From positions 1-56,492 of the forward strand of contig CAIYTH010000025.1 of assembly GCA_903929135.1 (NCBI GenBank): a stretch of DNA of 56,492 nt, written 5' to 3'. The notes beneath the pieces were generated by a model. That model did not search any database and had not been told where the DNA came from. It saw only the letters and a program-made list of their open reading frames with translations. How positions within the stretch are numbered: position 1 is the stretch's first letter; the number at the start of each line of letters is the position of its first letter. Both the position numbers and the translations under genes were made by a program. This document shows positions 22,168 through 29,152 of this stretch, piece by piece. The DNA is from an uncultured Chlorobiales bacterium (GTDB lineage Bacteria > Bacteroidota > Chlorobiia > Chlorobiales > Chlorobiaceae).

Positions 22168-22770
22168 ATGTTTAAAAAGACGAGTATGTTCATCAGGGCT
22201 GCATTACTGCTGGCCGGTTTCGGGTTCATGACGTCGGAAGCCTATTGCCTCGGGACCATCAGCGGATCAGTCATTTCTGACCTGCAGAGAAACAAGGGCG
22301 ACGTCGTCGTCTACCTGAAAGGTGAGGTCGGGCCGGTCCATCACAAGACTGAAGTCCTGGAGCAGCATCATCTGACGTTCATTCCGAAAGTCATGGCCAT
22401 ACCGGTCGGCTCCAATGTCATGTTCACCAACCACGACAAAATCGATTCCGATGTGTTTTCGGTAAGCGAAGACAACAAATTCAACCTGGAGTCCACCAAG
22501 CCGGGCACACAGGGGAAAATCACCTTCAACAAACCCGGCGCGGTCAATGTGCTCAGCAAGATGCACCCCGAGATGTCGGCCTGGATCGTGGTCACCGACA
22601 ACCAATACGCATCGGTGTCAAACAGGACAGGCTCGTTCACGATCCCGAACGTTCCTGCCGGCACCTACCAGCTCGCTTTCTGGAGCGAAAAGCTCAAATC
22701 GCAGGGAAGCACCACGGTGAAGGTCGAGGATGGAAAGATCGCCAAGGTTTCCCTGAAGCTTGAAGATTGA
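22168..22770 (+). CDS. Exported cupredoxin-like paralogue lacking two copper ligands
   Basis: A 200-residue protein with a signal peptide (hydrophobic core MFIRAALLLAGFGFM, cleavage near AYC-LG). It aligns along its length with the protein at 17609-18199, including the C-terminal GSFTIPNVPAGTYQLAFWS domain. At the ligand positions it has Ser94 (KIDSDVF) for His and Ser130 for Cys in VLSKMHPEM, keeping only His133 and Met136. It is therefore unlikely to bind type-1 copper. ATG 22168 has AAGGAG 6 bases upstream; longer upstream starts are not credible. It is a single-gene unit between its own operator-like promoter and a strong terminator. Confidence 0.85.
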   Translation: MFKKTSMFIRAALLLAGFGFMTSEAYCLGTISGSVISDLQRNKGDVVVYLKGEVGPVHHKTEVLEQHHLTFIPKVMAIPVGSNVMFTNHDKIDSDVFSVSEDNKFNLESTKPGTQGKITFNKPGAVNVLSKMHPEMSAWIVVTDNQYASVSNRTGSFTIPNVPAGTYQLAFWSEKLKSQGSTTVKVEDGKIAKVSLKLED

Positions 22771-22804
22771 TTGTCGATGTGTGTGTGACTGCTGCTTGAA
22801 CAAG

Positions 22805-22837
22805 CTGCAAAAACCCGGCATGTCCGGGTTTTTGCAG
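22805..22837. terminator. 14-bp stem bidirectional terminator
   Basis: A perfect 14-bp stem (22805-22818 with 22824-22837) with loop CATGT. The stem contains A5 and T5 runs, so it can act for the paralogue gene rightward and for the convergent peptidase gene. Confidence 0.85.
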
Positions 22838-22869
22838 TTATCACCATCCCCCATTTCCTGCATGAATGC

Positions 22870-24990
22870 TTACCAGATGGCGACCCGCTCTTCCGGAGCG
22901 AGGTAGAGCTTCCGGTTCGGCGTGACGCCGAAGGCCTCGTACCAGGGCCCGAAATTGCGCACGACGCCGTTGACCCTGAACTCTCCAGGGCTGTGCGGAT
23001 CGGTCATAGTGATCTTTCTGAGGAAATCGTCGGCCGCGAGCGTGCGCCAGAGCTGGGCATAGCCGATGAAGAAACGCTGGTCGCCGGTAAAGCCGTCGAT
23101 CACCGGAGCCTTGCCATGGTACTCGGACTCCACGAACTTCCGGTAGGCGCTCCAGGCTATGGTCAGCCCGCCAAGGTCGCCGATGTTTTCGCCCAGGGTA
23201 AGCTGGCCGTTCATGTGCAGGCCGGGAATCGGCTCGTACTGGTTGTACTGCGCCACAAGCTTCGCGGTCCGTACCTCGAAGTTGCGGCGTGACTCTTCTC
23301 CCCACCAGTTCCTCAATGCGCCGGTAGCGTCATACCTGCTGCCCTGGTCGTCGAAACCGTGGCCGAGCTCATGGCCGATCACCATGCCGATGGCGCCGAA
23401 ATTGACCGCAGGATCGGCTTTGGGATCGAAGAACGGAGGCTGCAGGATGGCCGCCGGGAAAACGATCTCCGCACCGGTCGGCGAATAGTAGGCGTTGACC
23501 ACCTGCGGATACTTGTACCACTCCCACTTCCGGACCGGCTCGCCGAGCCTGGTGCGCGAATCCTTCCGGACCCACTCGTGATAGCGATGGACGTTGCCGA
23601 CGAGCTCCTCCCGCGTTACCTTCATCAAGCTGTAGTCATGCCATTTTGTCGGGTAGCCGATCTTGGTGGTGATAGCCTCGAGCTTGACGATGGCCTCCTT
23701 GCGGGTGGCATCGTCCATCCACTCGACGTTTGCCAGGCGCTCACGGAAAGCCACGATCAGAAACTTCACCAGTTTGTCGATCCCGGCTTTTGATTCTGGC
23801 GGGAAATAGCGCTCAACGTAAAGCTTGCCGAGCTGCTCCCCGACGATCGCGTTCAGGAACTCCACGGCCCGCACCTCCAGCGCCCGCTGCTCCCTGACCC
23901 CGGAAACGCGGCGATTGAACAGCTCGAAATGGGCATCGACCCACTCGTCCGACAGCAGCGTTGCGTGGTTGTTCAGGTAGTGGAACGCCAGCCATGCCCG
24001 AAGGGTCTCGACCGGGGTCGTCGCGAACAGCTTCGCCAGCTGCCTCACGGCGGAGTCGGTATTGACGTCCACCCGTTCGACGTCACCGAAACCCGCTTCG
24101 CCCAGGAACGCATCCCAGTCGAACCCCGGCGCATAGGCCGCCAGGGCCTTCACGGTCATGGGATGGTGGTTCTTCACGGCATCCCGCGACTGCTCCGGCG
24201 TCCATTGCCTCAACGCGACCGCCTTCTCGAAGGCGAGGATCTCCGCAGCCTTTTTACCGGCCTCCTTCACGCCGGCACGCTGCAGCGCCCCTTCGATGTA
24301 CTTCACATAAGCCGCTCGCAGTTCGACATAATGCTTCTCCCTTTTCAGGTAGTAATCGCGTCCCGGCAATCCGAGGCCGGACTGGGCGAGCGTCAGGATA
24401 TAGCGTTCCGGGTTGCCCGGATCCAGCTCCACGTCGCAACCGACCAGCGAGGTGTACCCGATCCCGGCCATGCGGCGCGCAACCTCACGACGATCCCTCA
24501 CCTTCAGTATGGCGTCCAGCTCCGGCTTCAGCATGCTGCAGCCGAGCGCGTTGCGCCGCTCCATATCCATGTAGCTCGCGCGCATGTCCGAAATCTGCTG
24601 GGCAGGCGAGCCCGGTTCCGACGGGTGCGACGTCACGTCGTCGATCAGCCCCTGCACCTGCTTTTCCGTCCGAAGCATCAGTTCGACGAAAGCGCCGTCC
24701 AGTGGAAACCCGGCAGGAATCTTCGCCTTGTCCAGCCAACCCTTGTTGACATAGCGGTAGAAATCATCCCCCGGCGCGATGGACTCCGTCAGATATTGCG
24801 TTTCGACACCCCACGTGCCGAACTCTGCCTTCGCACTTCCCTCCGCATTCGCCGATCCGGGAGATCCCATGCCCGCGCCCAGCGCAAAGGAAAGACCTGC
24901 GATACCGACATATCGAAGCAGGCAGCTGACGTTGTGATGGATAAGGAGGCTGGCACCCGGCTGGCACCCCTCAATGCTCGCATGACTCAT
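22870..24990 (-). CDS. M13 family metallopeptidase (neprilysin-like)
   Basis: About 706 residues. The zinc motif HELGH is in VIGHELGHGFDDQG, the third ligand Glu in GENIGDLGGL, and the conserved NAYY motif precedes them (VVNAYYSPTGAEIVFPA). The N-terminal PGDDFYRYVNKGW is the M13 signature opening. A hydrophobic segment (YVGIAGLSFALGAGMGSPG) suggests export or membrane anchoring. ATG 24990 is taken as start; the frame is open to a GTG at 25062, only 3 bases after the lysozyme stop, so the true start is uncertain. M13 enzymes cleave oligopeptides in the periplasm. The gene lies directly downstream of a lysozyme gene on the same strand. Confidence 0.93.
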   Translation of the reverse strand: MSHASIEGCQPGASLLIHHNVSCLLRYVGIAGLSFALGAGMGSPGSANAEGSAKAEFGTWGVETQYLTESIAPGDDFYRYVNKGWLDKAKIPAGFPLDGAFVELMLRTEKQVQGLIDDVTSHPSEPGSPAQQISDMRASYMDMERRNALGCSMLKPELDAILKVRDRREVARRMAGIGYTSLVGCDVELDPGNPERYILTLAQSGLGLPGRDYYLKREKHYVELRAAYVKYIEGALQRAGVKEAGKKAAEILAFEKAVALRQWTPEQSRDAVKNHHPMTVKALAAYAPGFDWDAFLGEAGFGDVERVDVNTDSAVRQLAKLFATTPVETLRAWLAFHYLNNHATLLSDEWVDAHFELFNRRVSGVREQRALEVRAVEFLNAIVGEQLGKLYVERYFPPESKAGIDKLVKFLIVAFRERLANVEWMDDATRKEAIVKLEAITTKIGYPTKWHDYSLMKVTREELVGNVHRYHEWVRKDSRTRLGEPVRKWEWYKYPQVVNAYYSPTGAEIVFPAAILQPPFFDPKADPAVNFGAIGMVIGHELGHGFDDQGSRYDATGALRNWWGEESRRNFEVRTAKLVAQYNQYEPIPGLHMNGQLTLGENIGDLGGLTIAWSAYRKFVESEYHGKAPVIDGFTGDQRFFIGYAQLWRTLAADDFLRKITMTDPHSPGEFRVNGVVRNFGPWYEAFGVTPNRKLYLAPEERVAIW

Positions 24991-25065
24991 GGATGTTGGG
25001 CTTATTTTTCTCGTTGGGAAGCCTGCATGTTGAATCTCCCGATGATCATCTCCTGATTTCACCGA

Positions 25066-25515
25066 TTACACCGACTTCACGAAAAGATCTCGTTCGCGAC
25101 CCCGACGCGTAATGAGGCCACCAAGTTTCTTGCCTCCGCCGTAGACCCATTTTCCGAACTCGTCGGCGGCCTGGTCGTATTGGCCCTGGTTGAGCTTCCT
25201 GAGCAGGGTGCTGGTCTTGAGGTTTTGCGTACCTGCGTTGTAGGCGAAATCGACGAGGGCGTCGAACTGGTTCTGGTTGATCGGCACGACGACGTAGCGG
25301 TTGACGGCGTCCTCATAGGAGCCGAGGGTCGCGCGCATGATGTCGTCGGCCTGCTCTTCGGTGATCGGCGGATCGGTCAGCTTGACCGGAGTTCCGTCGA
25401 CGTAGCGGGTGGAGCCGTAGCCGATCGTGGGCATGCCGGCGGGGCAAAGGTAGGGTTTCGACCTGAAGCTCTCGCTCTGCTTGATCAGGTTGAGGCAGTT
25501 GTCGGACGCTTGCAT
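25066..25515 (-). CDS. GH24 lysozyme (phage-type muramidase)
   Basis: A 149-residue T4/RrrD-type lysozyme. The catalytic array is Glu15-x8-Cys24-x5-Thr30 (QSESFRSKPY, LCPAGMPTIGYG), the E-D/C-T triad of endolysins, and ALVDFAYNAGTQNLKTSTLL and GLITRRGRERDLF complete the GH24 fold. It has no signal peptide, so unless released by lysis or a holin its target is unclear. AGGAG stands 6 bases before ATG 25515. No other phage genes are nearby, so it looks like a domesticated or stranded gene. The first about 27 codons and the upstream 150 bases recur as a degenerate copy near 26.63-26.86 kb. Confidence 0.92.
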   Translation of the reverse strand: MQASDNCLNLIKQSESFRSKPYLCPAGMPTIGYGSTRYVDGTPVKLTDPPITEEQADDIMRATLGSYEDAVNRYVVVPINQNQFDALVDFAYNAGTQNLKTSTLLRKLNQGQYDQAADEFGKWVYGGGKKLGGLITRRGRERDLFVKSV

Positions 25516-25711
25516 CTCTTCTCCTGTCTGGTTAGCGTGTATGGGGAAAACCGGTCAGCAGAGGCTATCGTCACTTGCAAGGCTGCATCGCGGTTATATG
25601 CGGCCCCTGTATCAAGTAACGTAACGATTAGGATATGATATTTCAATCGGCTTCTATCCTATATTCACCCGGAGCTGCCTGAACGAAGGTCGCTGTGACA
25701 GACCCCGTTCA

Positions 25712-26590
25712 TCATCGCCGTGCCGGTTCGATTTCGTTACAAAACAAGGGCGCCGGCTTGCGCTTTCTGAACCGGTATAATCCCAGCCCTATGGCACTGT
25801 AGACAACGATACTTATGATCGACTCCGGACCCGGAGAGACGAAAATATCCGCGCCCGGGGATATCCTGATAAAACCATTAAGAAAAAGCGGCGTGGCAAA
25901 TGCATTGCTGACCGTATGCATAAGGAGCGCCGGCCATACCGATCTGGTCAGGAGCCGGATTTCGCCATAGATCATTGAGAGTGCGACAACGCCGAAAAAA
26001 AACATGGGGAAAAAGGTGATGAAGCCCTGTGTGGTGTACGCTGCAAACAAGGCGTGGTCGAAGAAAAAGAGGTAATAGGGCATATGCCAGCCTGCCCAGA
26101 TCAGGCCAACCAGAATGTGACCAGCGAGATCCGGCAAGCCCAGCGACGAGACTCTTGGTGCGAGATAACCTCGCCATGCGAACTCCTCGAAGATGTTCTT
26201 GATGCAGGAGGGGAGAATGCCGAGCAGAACCAGCTGTAGATACTCGCCGACCCTTGCGGGTGAAATACCGGGAAACCTGGTGACTCCGGCCAGAAAGCCG
26301 GTACCCAGTACAACGACAGCACAGGCAGGAAAAACCAGCAGAGAGAAAGCGTACCATACGGCACCCCTCTTCAGTCCAGGACGGAACCCGAAATCCTCCC
26401 AGCCGTCGCCGGCAAAAGTTCGCAGGAGCACCATCGTCATCAGGGGCGTGACAATCCAGAGCAGCTGGCCGATCCCCTGTGCGTGCGAGCCCCCCGTCAG
26501 GATATCCAGTCCCGATCCGATCCAGCCCGCCGAGAGCACAGCGAATGCGAAGATCGCCAGGTTTCGGATGGTTCTCCGATTCTGAATCAC
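25712..26590 (-). CDS. CPBP-family intramembrane protease
   Basis: A 292-residue membrane protein with about eight hydrophobic segments. CPBP/Abi motif 1 is EEFAWRGYLAPR (Glu135, Glu136, Arg140), motif 2 LIWAGWHMPYY and motif 3 MHTVSNAF. Such proteases act like the type II CAAX-processing enzymes; bacterial members often serve in bacteriocin self-immunity or exopolysaccharide functions, and this one has no linked substrate. GTG 26590 is chosen because AAGGAAGGGG lies a few bases upstream; a TTG at 26644 would add 18 residues that derive from the lysozyme-like remnant. The gene sits between the intact lysozyme and that remnant. Confidence 0.85.
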   Translation of the reverse strand: MIQNRRTIRNLAIFAFAVLSAGWIGSGLDILTGGSHAQGIGQLLWIVTPLMTMVLLRTFAGDGWEDFGFRPGLKRGAVWYAFSLLVFPACAVVVLGTGFLAGVTRFPGISPARVGEYLQLVLLGILPSCIKNIFEEFAWRGYLAPRVSSLGLPDLAGHILVGLIWAGWHMPYYLFFFDHALFAAYTTQGFITFFPMFFFGVVALSMIYGEIRLLTRSVWPALLMHTVSNAFATPLFLNGFIRISPGADIFVSPGPESIISIVVYSAIGLGLYRFRKRKPAPLFCNEIEPARR

Positions 26591-26624
26591 GAGTTCCCCT
26601 TCCTTGTTTACGATTTCAGCGATA

Positions 26625-26712
26625 AGGGATATCCGGCGGGGCAACGTTATGGGTTCAGCCTGAAGCTCCCGCTTTGCCTGATCAGATAGAGGCTGTTGTC
26701 GGACGTTTGCTT
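26625..26712 (-). pseudogene. Degenerate 5' fragment of a lysozyme gene
   Basis: Translated leftward from 26712 the fragment reads QTSDNSLYLIRQSGSFRLNP, a stop, then RCPAGYP, matching QASDNCLNLIKQSESFRSKP, YL, CPAGMP of the lysozyme at 25515. The start codon has become AAG, the catalytic Glu is Gly, and a stop replaces the Tyr after residue 20. Similarity breaks off after about 27 codons, where the CPBP gene begins. Confidence 0.8.
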
Positions 26713-26860
26713 CTTTTCTCCTGCCTGGTTTGCGTAGGTGGGGAACACCATTCGGCAGAAGAGCTCGCCATAGGGGGCTGTATCGCAGTTATAGAGCCCC
26801 CCTGTATAAAATAACGTAATGATTCGAAGCTGATTTTTCAATCTGTATCGGTTTGGGAGA
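26645..26860 (-). repeat. Partial duplication of the lysozyme start and upstream region
   Basis: This stretch aligns, same orientation, with about 25440-25660. Besides the coding fragment it keeps the ribosome site AGGAGAAAAGA and the upstream blocks CCCCTGTAT and AACGTAA(C/T)GATT. The copies flank the CPBP gene. Confidence 0.75.
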
Positions 26861-26887
26861 AAGGTGATGGAGGGCGGCATTCTCTTA

Positions 26888-26907
26888 CCCCGGGCTGAAG
26901 CCCGGGG
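26888..26907. repeat. REP-like hairpin, copy 1
   Basis: CCCCGGGC-TGAA-GCCCGGGG, followed by CAAT. The same TGAA-loop hairpin recurs at 27013-27032 with a compensating C-G to T-A pair change next to the loop. Confidence 0.8.
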
Positions 26908-26941
26908 CAATTGAAAGTAGGATGGTTAAGTGTCCGTCGTC

Positions 26942-26953
26942 CCGACATGTCGG
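26942..26953. repeat. 12-bp perfect palindrome
   Basis: CCGACATGTCGG, lying between the two REP-like hairpins. Confidence 0.5.
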
Positions 26954-27012
26954 AACTCCTTGGTATGGGAGGTTCAAGACCGGCCAGGAATTGTTGGATG
27001 GGTCTTCAATGG

Positions 27013-27032
27013 CCCCGGGTTGAAACCCGGGG
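27013..27032. repeat. REP-like hairpin, copy 2
   Basis: CCCCGGGT-TGAA-ACCCGGGG, followed by GGCAAT, in the same orientation as copy 1. Confidence 0.8.
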
Positions 27033-27104
27033 GCAATGAGGATTTCGAGTACCGTCTGACGAGGCTATCGGACCGCGCAACAGATCCGGGGCACTGCGAG
27101 GCAA

Positions 27105-27263
27105 TCAGGAGTGTCCGCCGGCGACAATTCGTATCATCTTGATGTTCAGGATGACGAACCTGATGAGCTGCCACGGCACGAACTTGCGCCAGAACAGCGT
27201 AGACTTGTCCGGCACAGGAGGATAGGCCTCGTCGTAATATGCCTTGATCTTGTAGTTACCCAT
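27105..27263 (-). CDS. Small conserved-looking protein downstream of sqr
   Basis: A 52-residue frame starting ATG 27263 and ending TGA 27105, 57 bases after sqr on the same strand. It begins MGNYKIKAYYDEAYPPVPDK, then STLFWRKFVPWQ, and a hydrophobic stretch interrupted by basic residues, LIRFVILNIKMIRIVAGG. The composition (several Trp, Tyr, Pro early, amphipathic membrane-like end) looks like a real small protein, not random sequence, and suggests peripheral membrane attachment. No Shine-Dalgarno is clear. It may be a partner or assembly factor of the membrane-bound sulfide oxidase; that is inference from position. Confidence 0.65.
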   Translation of the reverse strand: MGNYKIKAYYDEAYPPVPDKSTLFWRKFVPWQLIRFVILNIKMIRIVAGGHS

Positions 27264-27320
27264 GGCTCATGAGTTTTAGGTTGAAATCAAATTACCGGTT
27301 TTTTCCTATTCGACACTCCC

Positions 27321-28778
27321 TTATTCAGGAATCAGATACCAGAACGGATACCCCTTCGCCTTGTGGAAGAAGAGGTAGTGCAGGATGAATTTCAGCCAGT
27401 GGCCGGCAAGACCGGCTTCGCCGACCGAATAGGTCATGTCGCGGCCCCAGTCAGGGTACTTCTCCCAGTCGGGCACGATCGGGAAGATGGTCATCGAGGC
27501 GCCGAGTCCGTCGAATGAGCCGAAGCCGCCCGAGACGATGCAGGCGGCGCCCATACGTGCCATCGAGGCCTTGTGGTGGTGCTCCTTGTGGCCGCCCTTG
27601 ATCTGCTCGGCGATGTTGAGGGCGACGATCTTGCCGATAACGCCGGACGGCATGCCGGTGCGTGGCGGGGTCGGGAAGATCTGCCGGCCGTTGGGGCTGG
27701 CCTGGGGCTTGGAGATCGGGTGGGGCGGTGCGAAAGCGATACCTGCAGCGTAGATGTTGTCGTATTTCGGAGTCTGGTAGATCGTGGGCCAGTCGCCGGA
27801 GGCCCACTCATCGAAGGGCTTCGCGGTGTAGTTCGCATCGACTTTCATGAACTTGTTCGGCAGGAACATCTGCTCGGTGATGTCGGCGCCGCTTTTGTCG
27901 AATGCGGTCATGCCTACGCCGGAGAACGAGGGAATCAGCATGGAGAAATCGAACTCCTGCGTCTTCATCTCGCCGTCGAGTGTCTCGTAATGGACGACTC
28001 CCGGCTCGACCTTGTAGACACCGGCTCGCCGGATCCATTTGATGCCGTACTCGGCCAGCAGCGATTCGGTGAAGACCTTGGTCGGGGTGATGTAGCCGCC
28101 GCGCTTGATGAATGCGCCGGCCATACCGAAGTCGCCGAGTTCGTATTCGTTCGAGATCCAGGTGATCTCTGCCATCTTGCTGAGGCCGCGCCTGGAGATC
28201 TCGTATGCCACGTTCAGGATGTACTCGAAGGCCGCGCCCTGGCAGGTGGCCATGGCGTGGCCGGTGCCGATGAGGAAGCGCTGCTTCTGGCCGGCCTGCA
28301 TCTTTTTGATGCTCTCCTGCAGTCGCTCCCAGGCATGCGCCGCGTGGCTGTAGGTGCAGACGGAAAGGGAGTTGTTGTCCGGCCCGAGCCCTTCGGTCGC
28401 CTCGAAGTTCAGCTTCGGACCGGTGGCGTTGACCAGGTAATCGTAGTCGACGATCTCGCTCTGGCCGGCTTTCGTTTCGTCGGTGTATTCTATGGTGACA
28501 TACCCCTTGCCGGTCGAGGCGTCGCCTTCGGGATGGATGGAAACAGCCTTTGCCTGCTTGAAGATGATGCCCCAGCGGTCATAGACCTTCTGCAGCTTGA
28601 AGCGGACCTGATCGATGCTCATCTGGCCGACGCCGACCCAGATGTTCGACGGGATCCACTGGTAGTAGCTGTTCGGGCTGACGACGACGACCTCATGCTG
28701 CTTCCCGAGTTTCTTCTTGAGAAACGAGGCACAGGTATGCCCTGCGACACCCGCTCCCAAAACGACGACCTTTGACAT
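27321..28778 (-). CDS. sqr: Sulfide:quinone oxidoreductase
   Basis: A 485-residue flavoprotein. MSKVVVLGAGVAGHTCASFL is the N-terminal FAD-binding Rossmann motif; IYAAGIAFAPP is the second FAD contact. Cysteines that could form the redox centre are in ATCQGAAFEY (about residue 200) and AACIVSGGFGS near the C-terminus. It oxidises sulfide at the periplasmic membrane face and passes electrons to menaquinone/chlorobium quinone, a central route of anoxygenic photosynthesis. ATG 28778 has GAGG 6 bases upstream; a TTG three codons earlier is unlikely. The N-terminus resembles the SQR subtype present in nearly all green sulfur bacteria (SqrD), but the subtype call is tentative. Confidence 0.93.
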   Translation of the reverse strand: MSKVVVLGAGVAGHTCASFLKKKLGKQHEVVVVSPNSYYQWIPSNIWVGVGQMSIDQVRFKLQKVYDRWGIIFKQAKAVSIHPEGDASTGKGYVTIEYTDETKAGQSEIVDYDYLVNATGPKLNFEATEGLGPDNNSLSVCTYSHAAHAWERLQESIKKMQAGQKQRFLIGTGHAMATCQGAAFEYILNVAYEISRRGLSKMAEITWISNEYELGDFGMAGAFIKRGGYITPTKVFTESLLAEYGIKWIRRAGVYKVEPGVVHYETLDGEMKTQEFDFSMLIPSFSGVGMTAFDKSGADITEQMFLPNKFMKVDANYTAKPFDEWASGDWPTIYQTPKYDNIYAAGIAFAPPHPISKPQASPNGRQIFPTPPRTGMPSGVIGKIVALNIAEQIKGGHKEHHHKASMARMGAACIVSGGFGSFDGLGASMTIFPIVPDWEKYPDWGRDMTYSVGEAGLAGHWLKFILHYLFFHKAKGYPFWYLIPE

Positions 28779-29152
28779 AAGCCTCAAAGTTTACAATTGT
28801 TGATAAATGCGCCTGGGCAGCTGCAACTCTTAGCGCCGGAAGATGTTCCCGACGTGTTGCCGATGGTGGAAATAAGTGCTGCCGAGTGACAACGAGAAGA
28901 CATGAGCTTACGGGGACCGAAAGGGGCTGGAGAGTCCGAAAGCAACGACAATATCCTAATTTTAAGCATAAGCTCATAATAAAGCAAGGCTCTGCCATAT
29001 TTTTCTCGAAACGCATACCGTGCCCGACTGCTGCCGGTAAACGGAATCGGATTTTTTTTTAACTCCCGCGAGAAGGAAAATTTTATGATCTTTAACCATA
29101 ATCAGGCCCTCCGGAGCATCACCGGGGCGTTGCCAATCAGTAAGAACCGCGA
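28779..29152. other. Divergent intergenic region sqr/iorA
   Basis: About 370 bases, AT-richer than its flanks, separating sqr and iorA. It must contain both promoters. I see no operator-like repeat or small gene. Confidence 0.5.
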
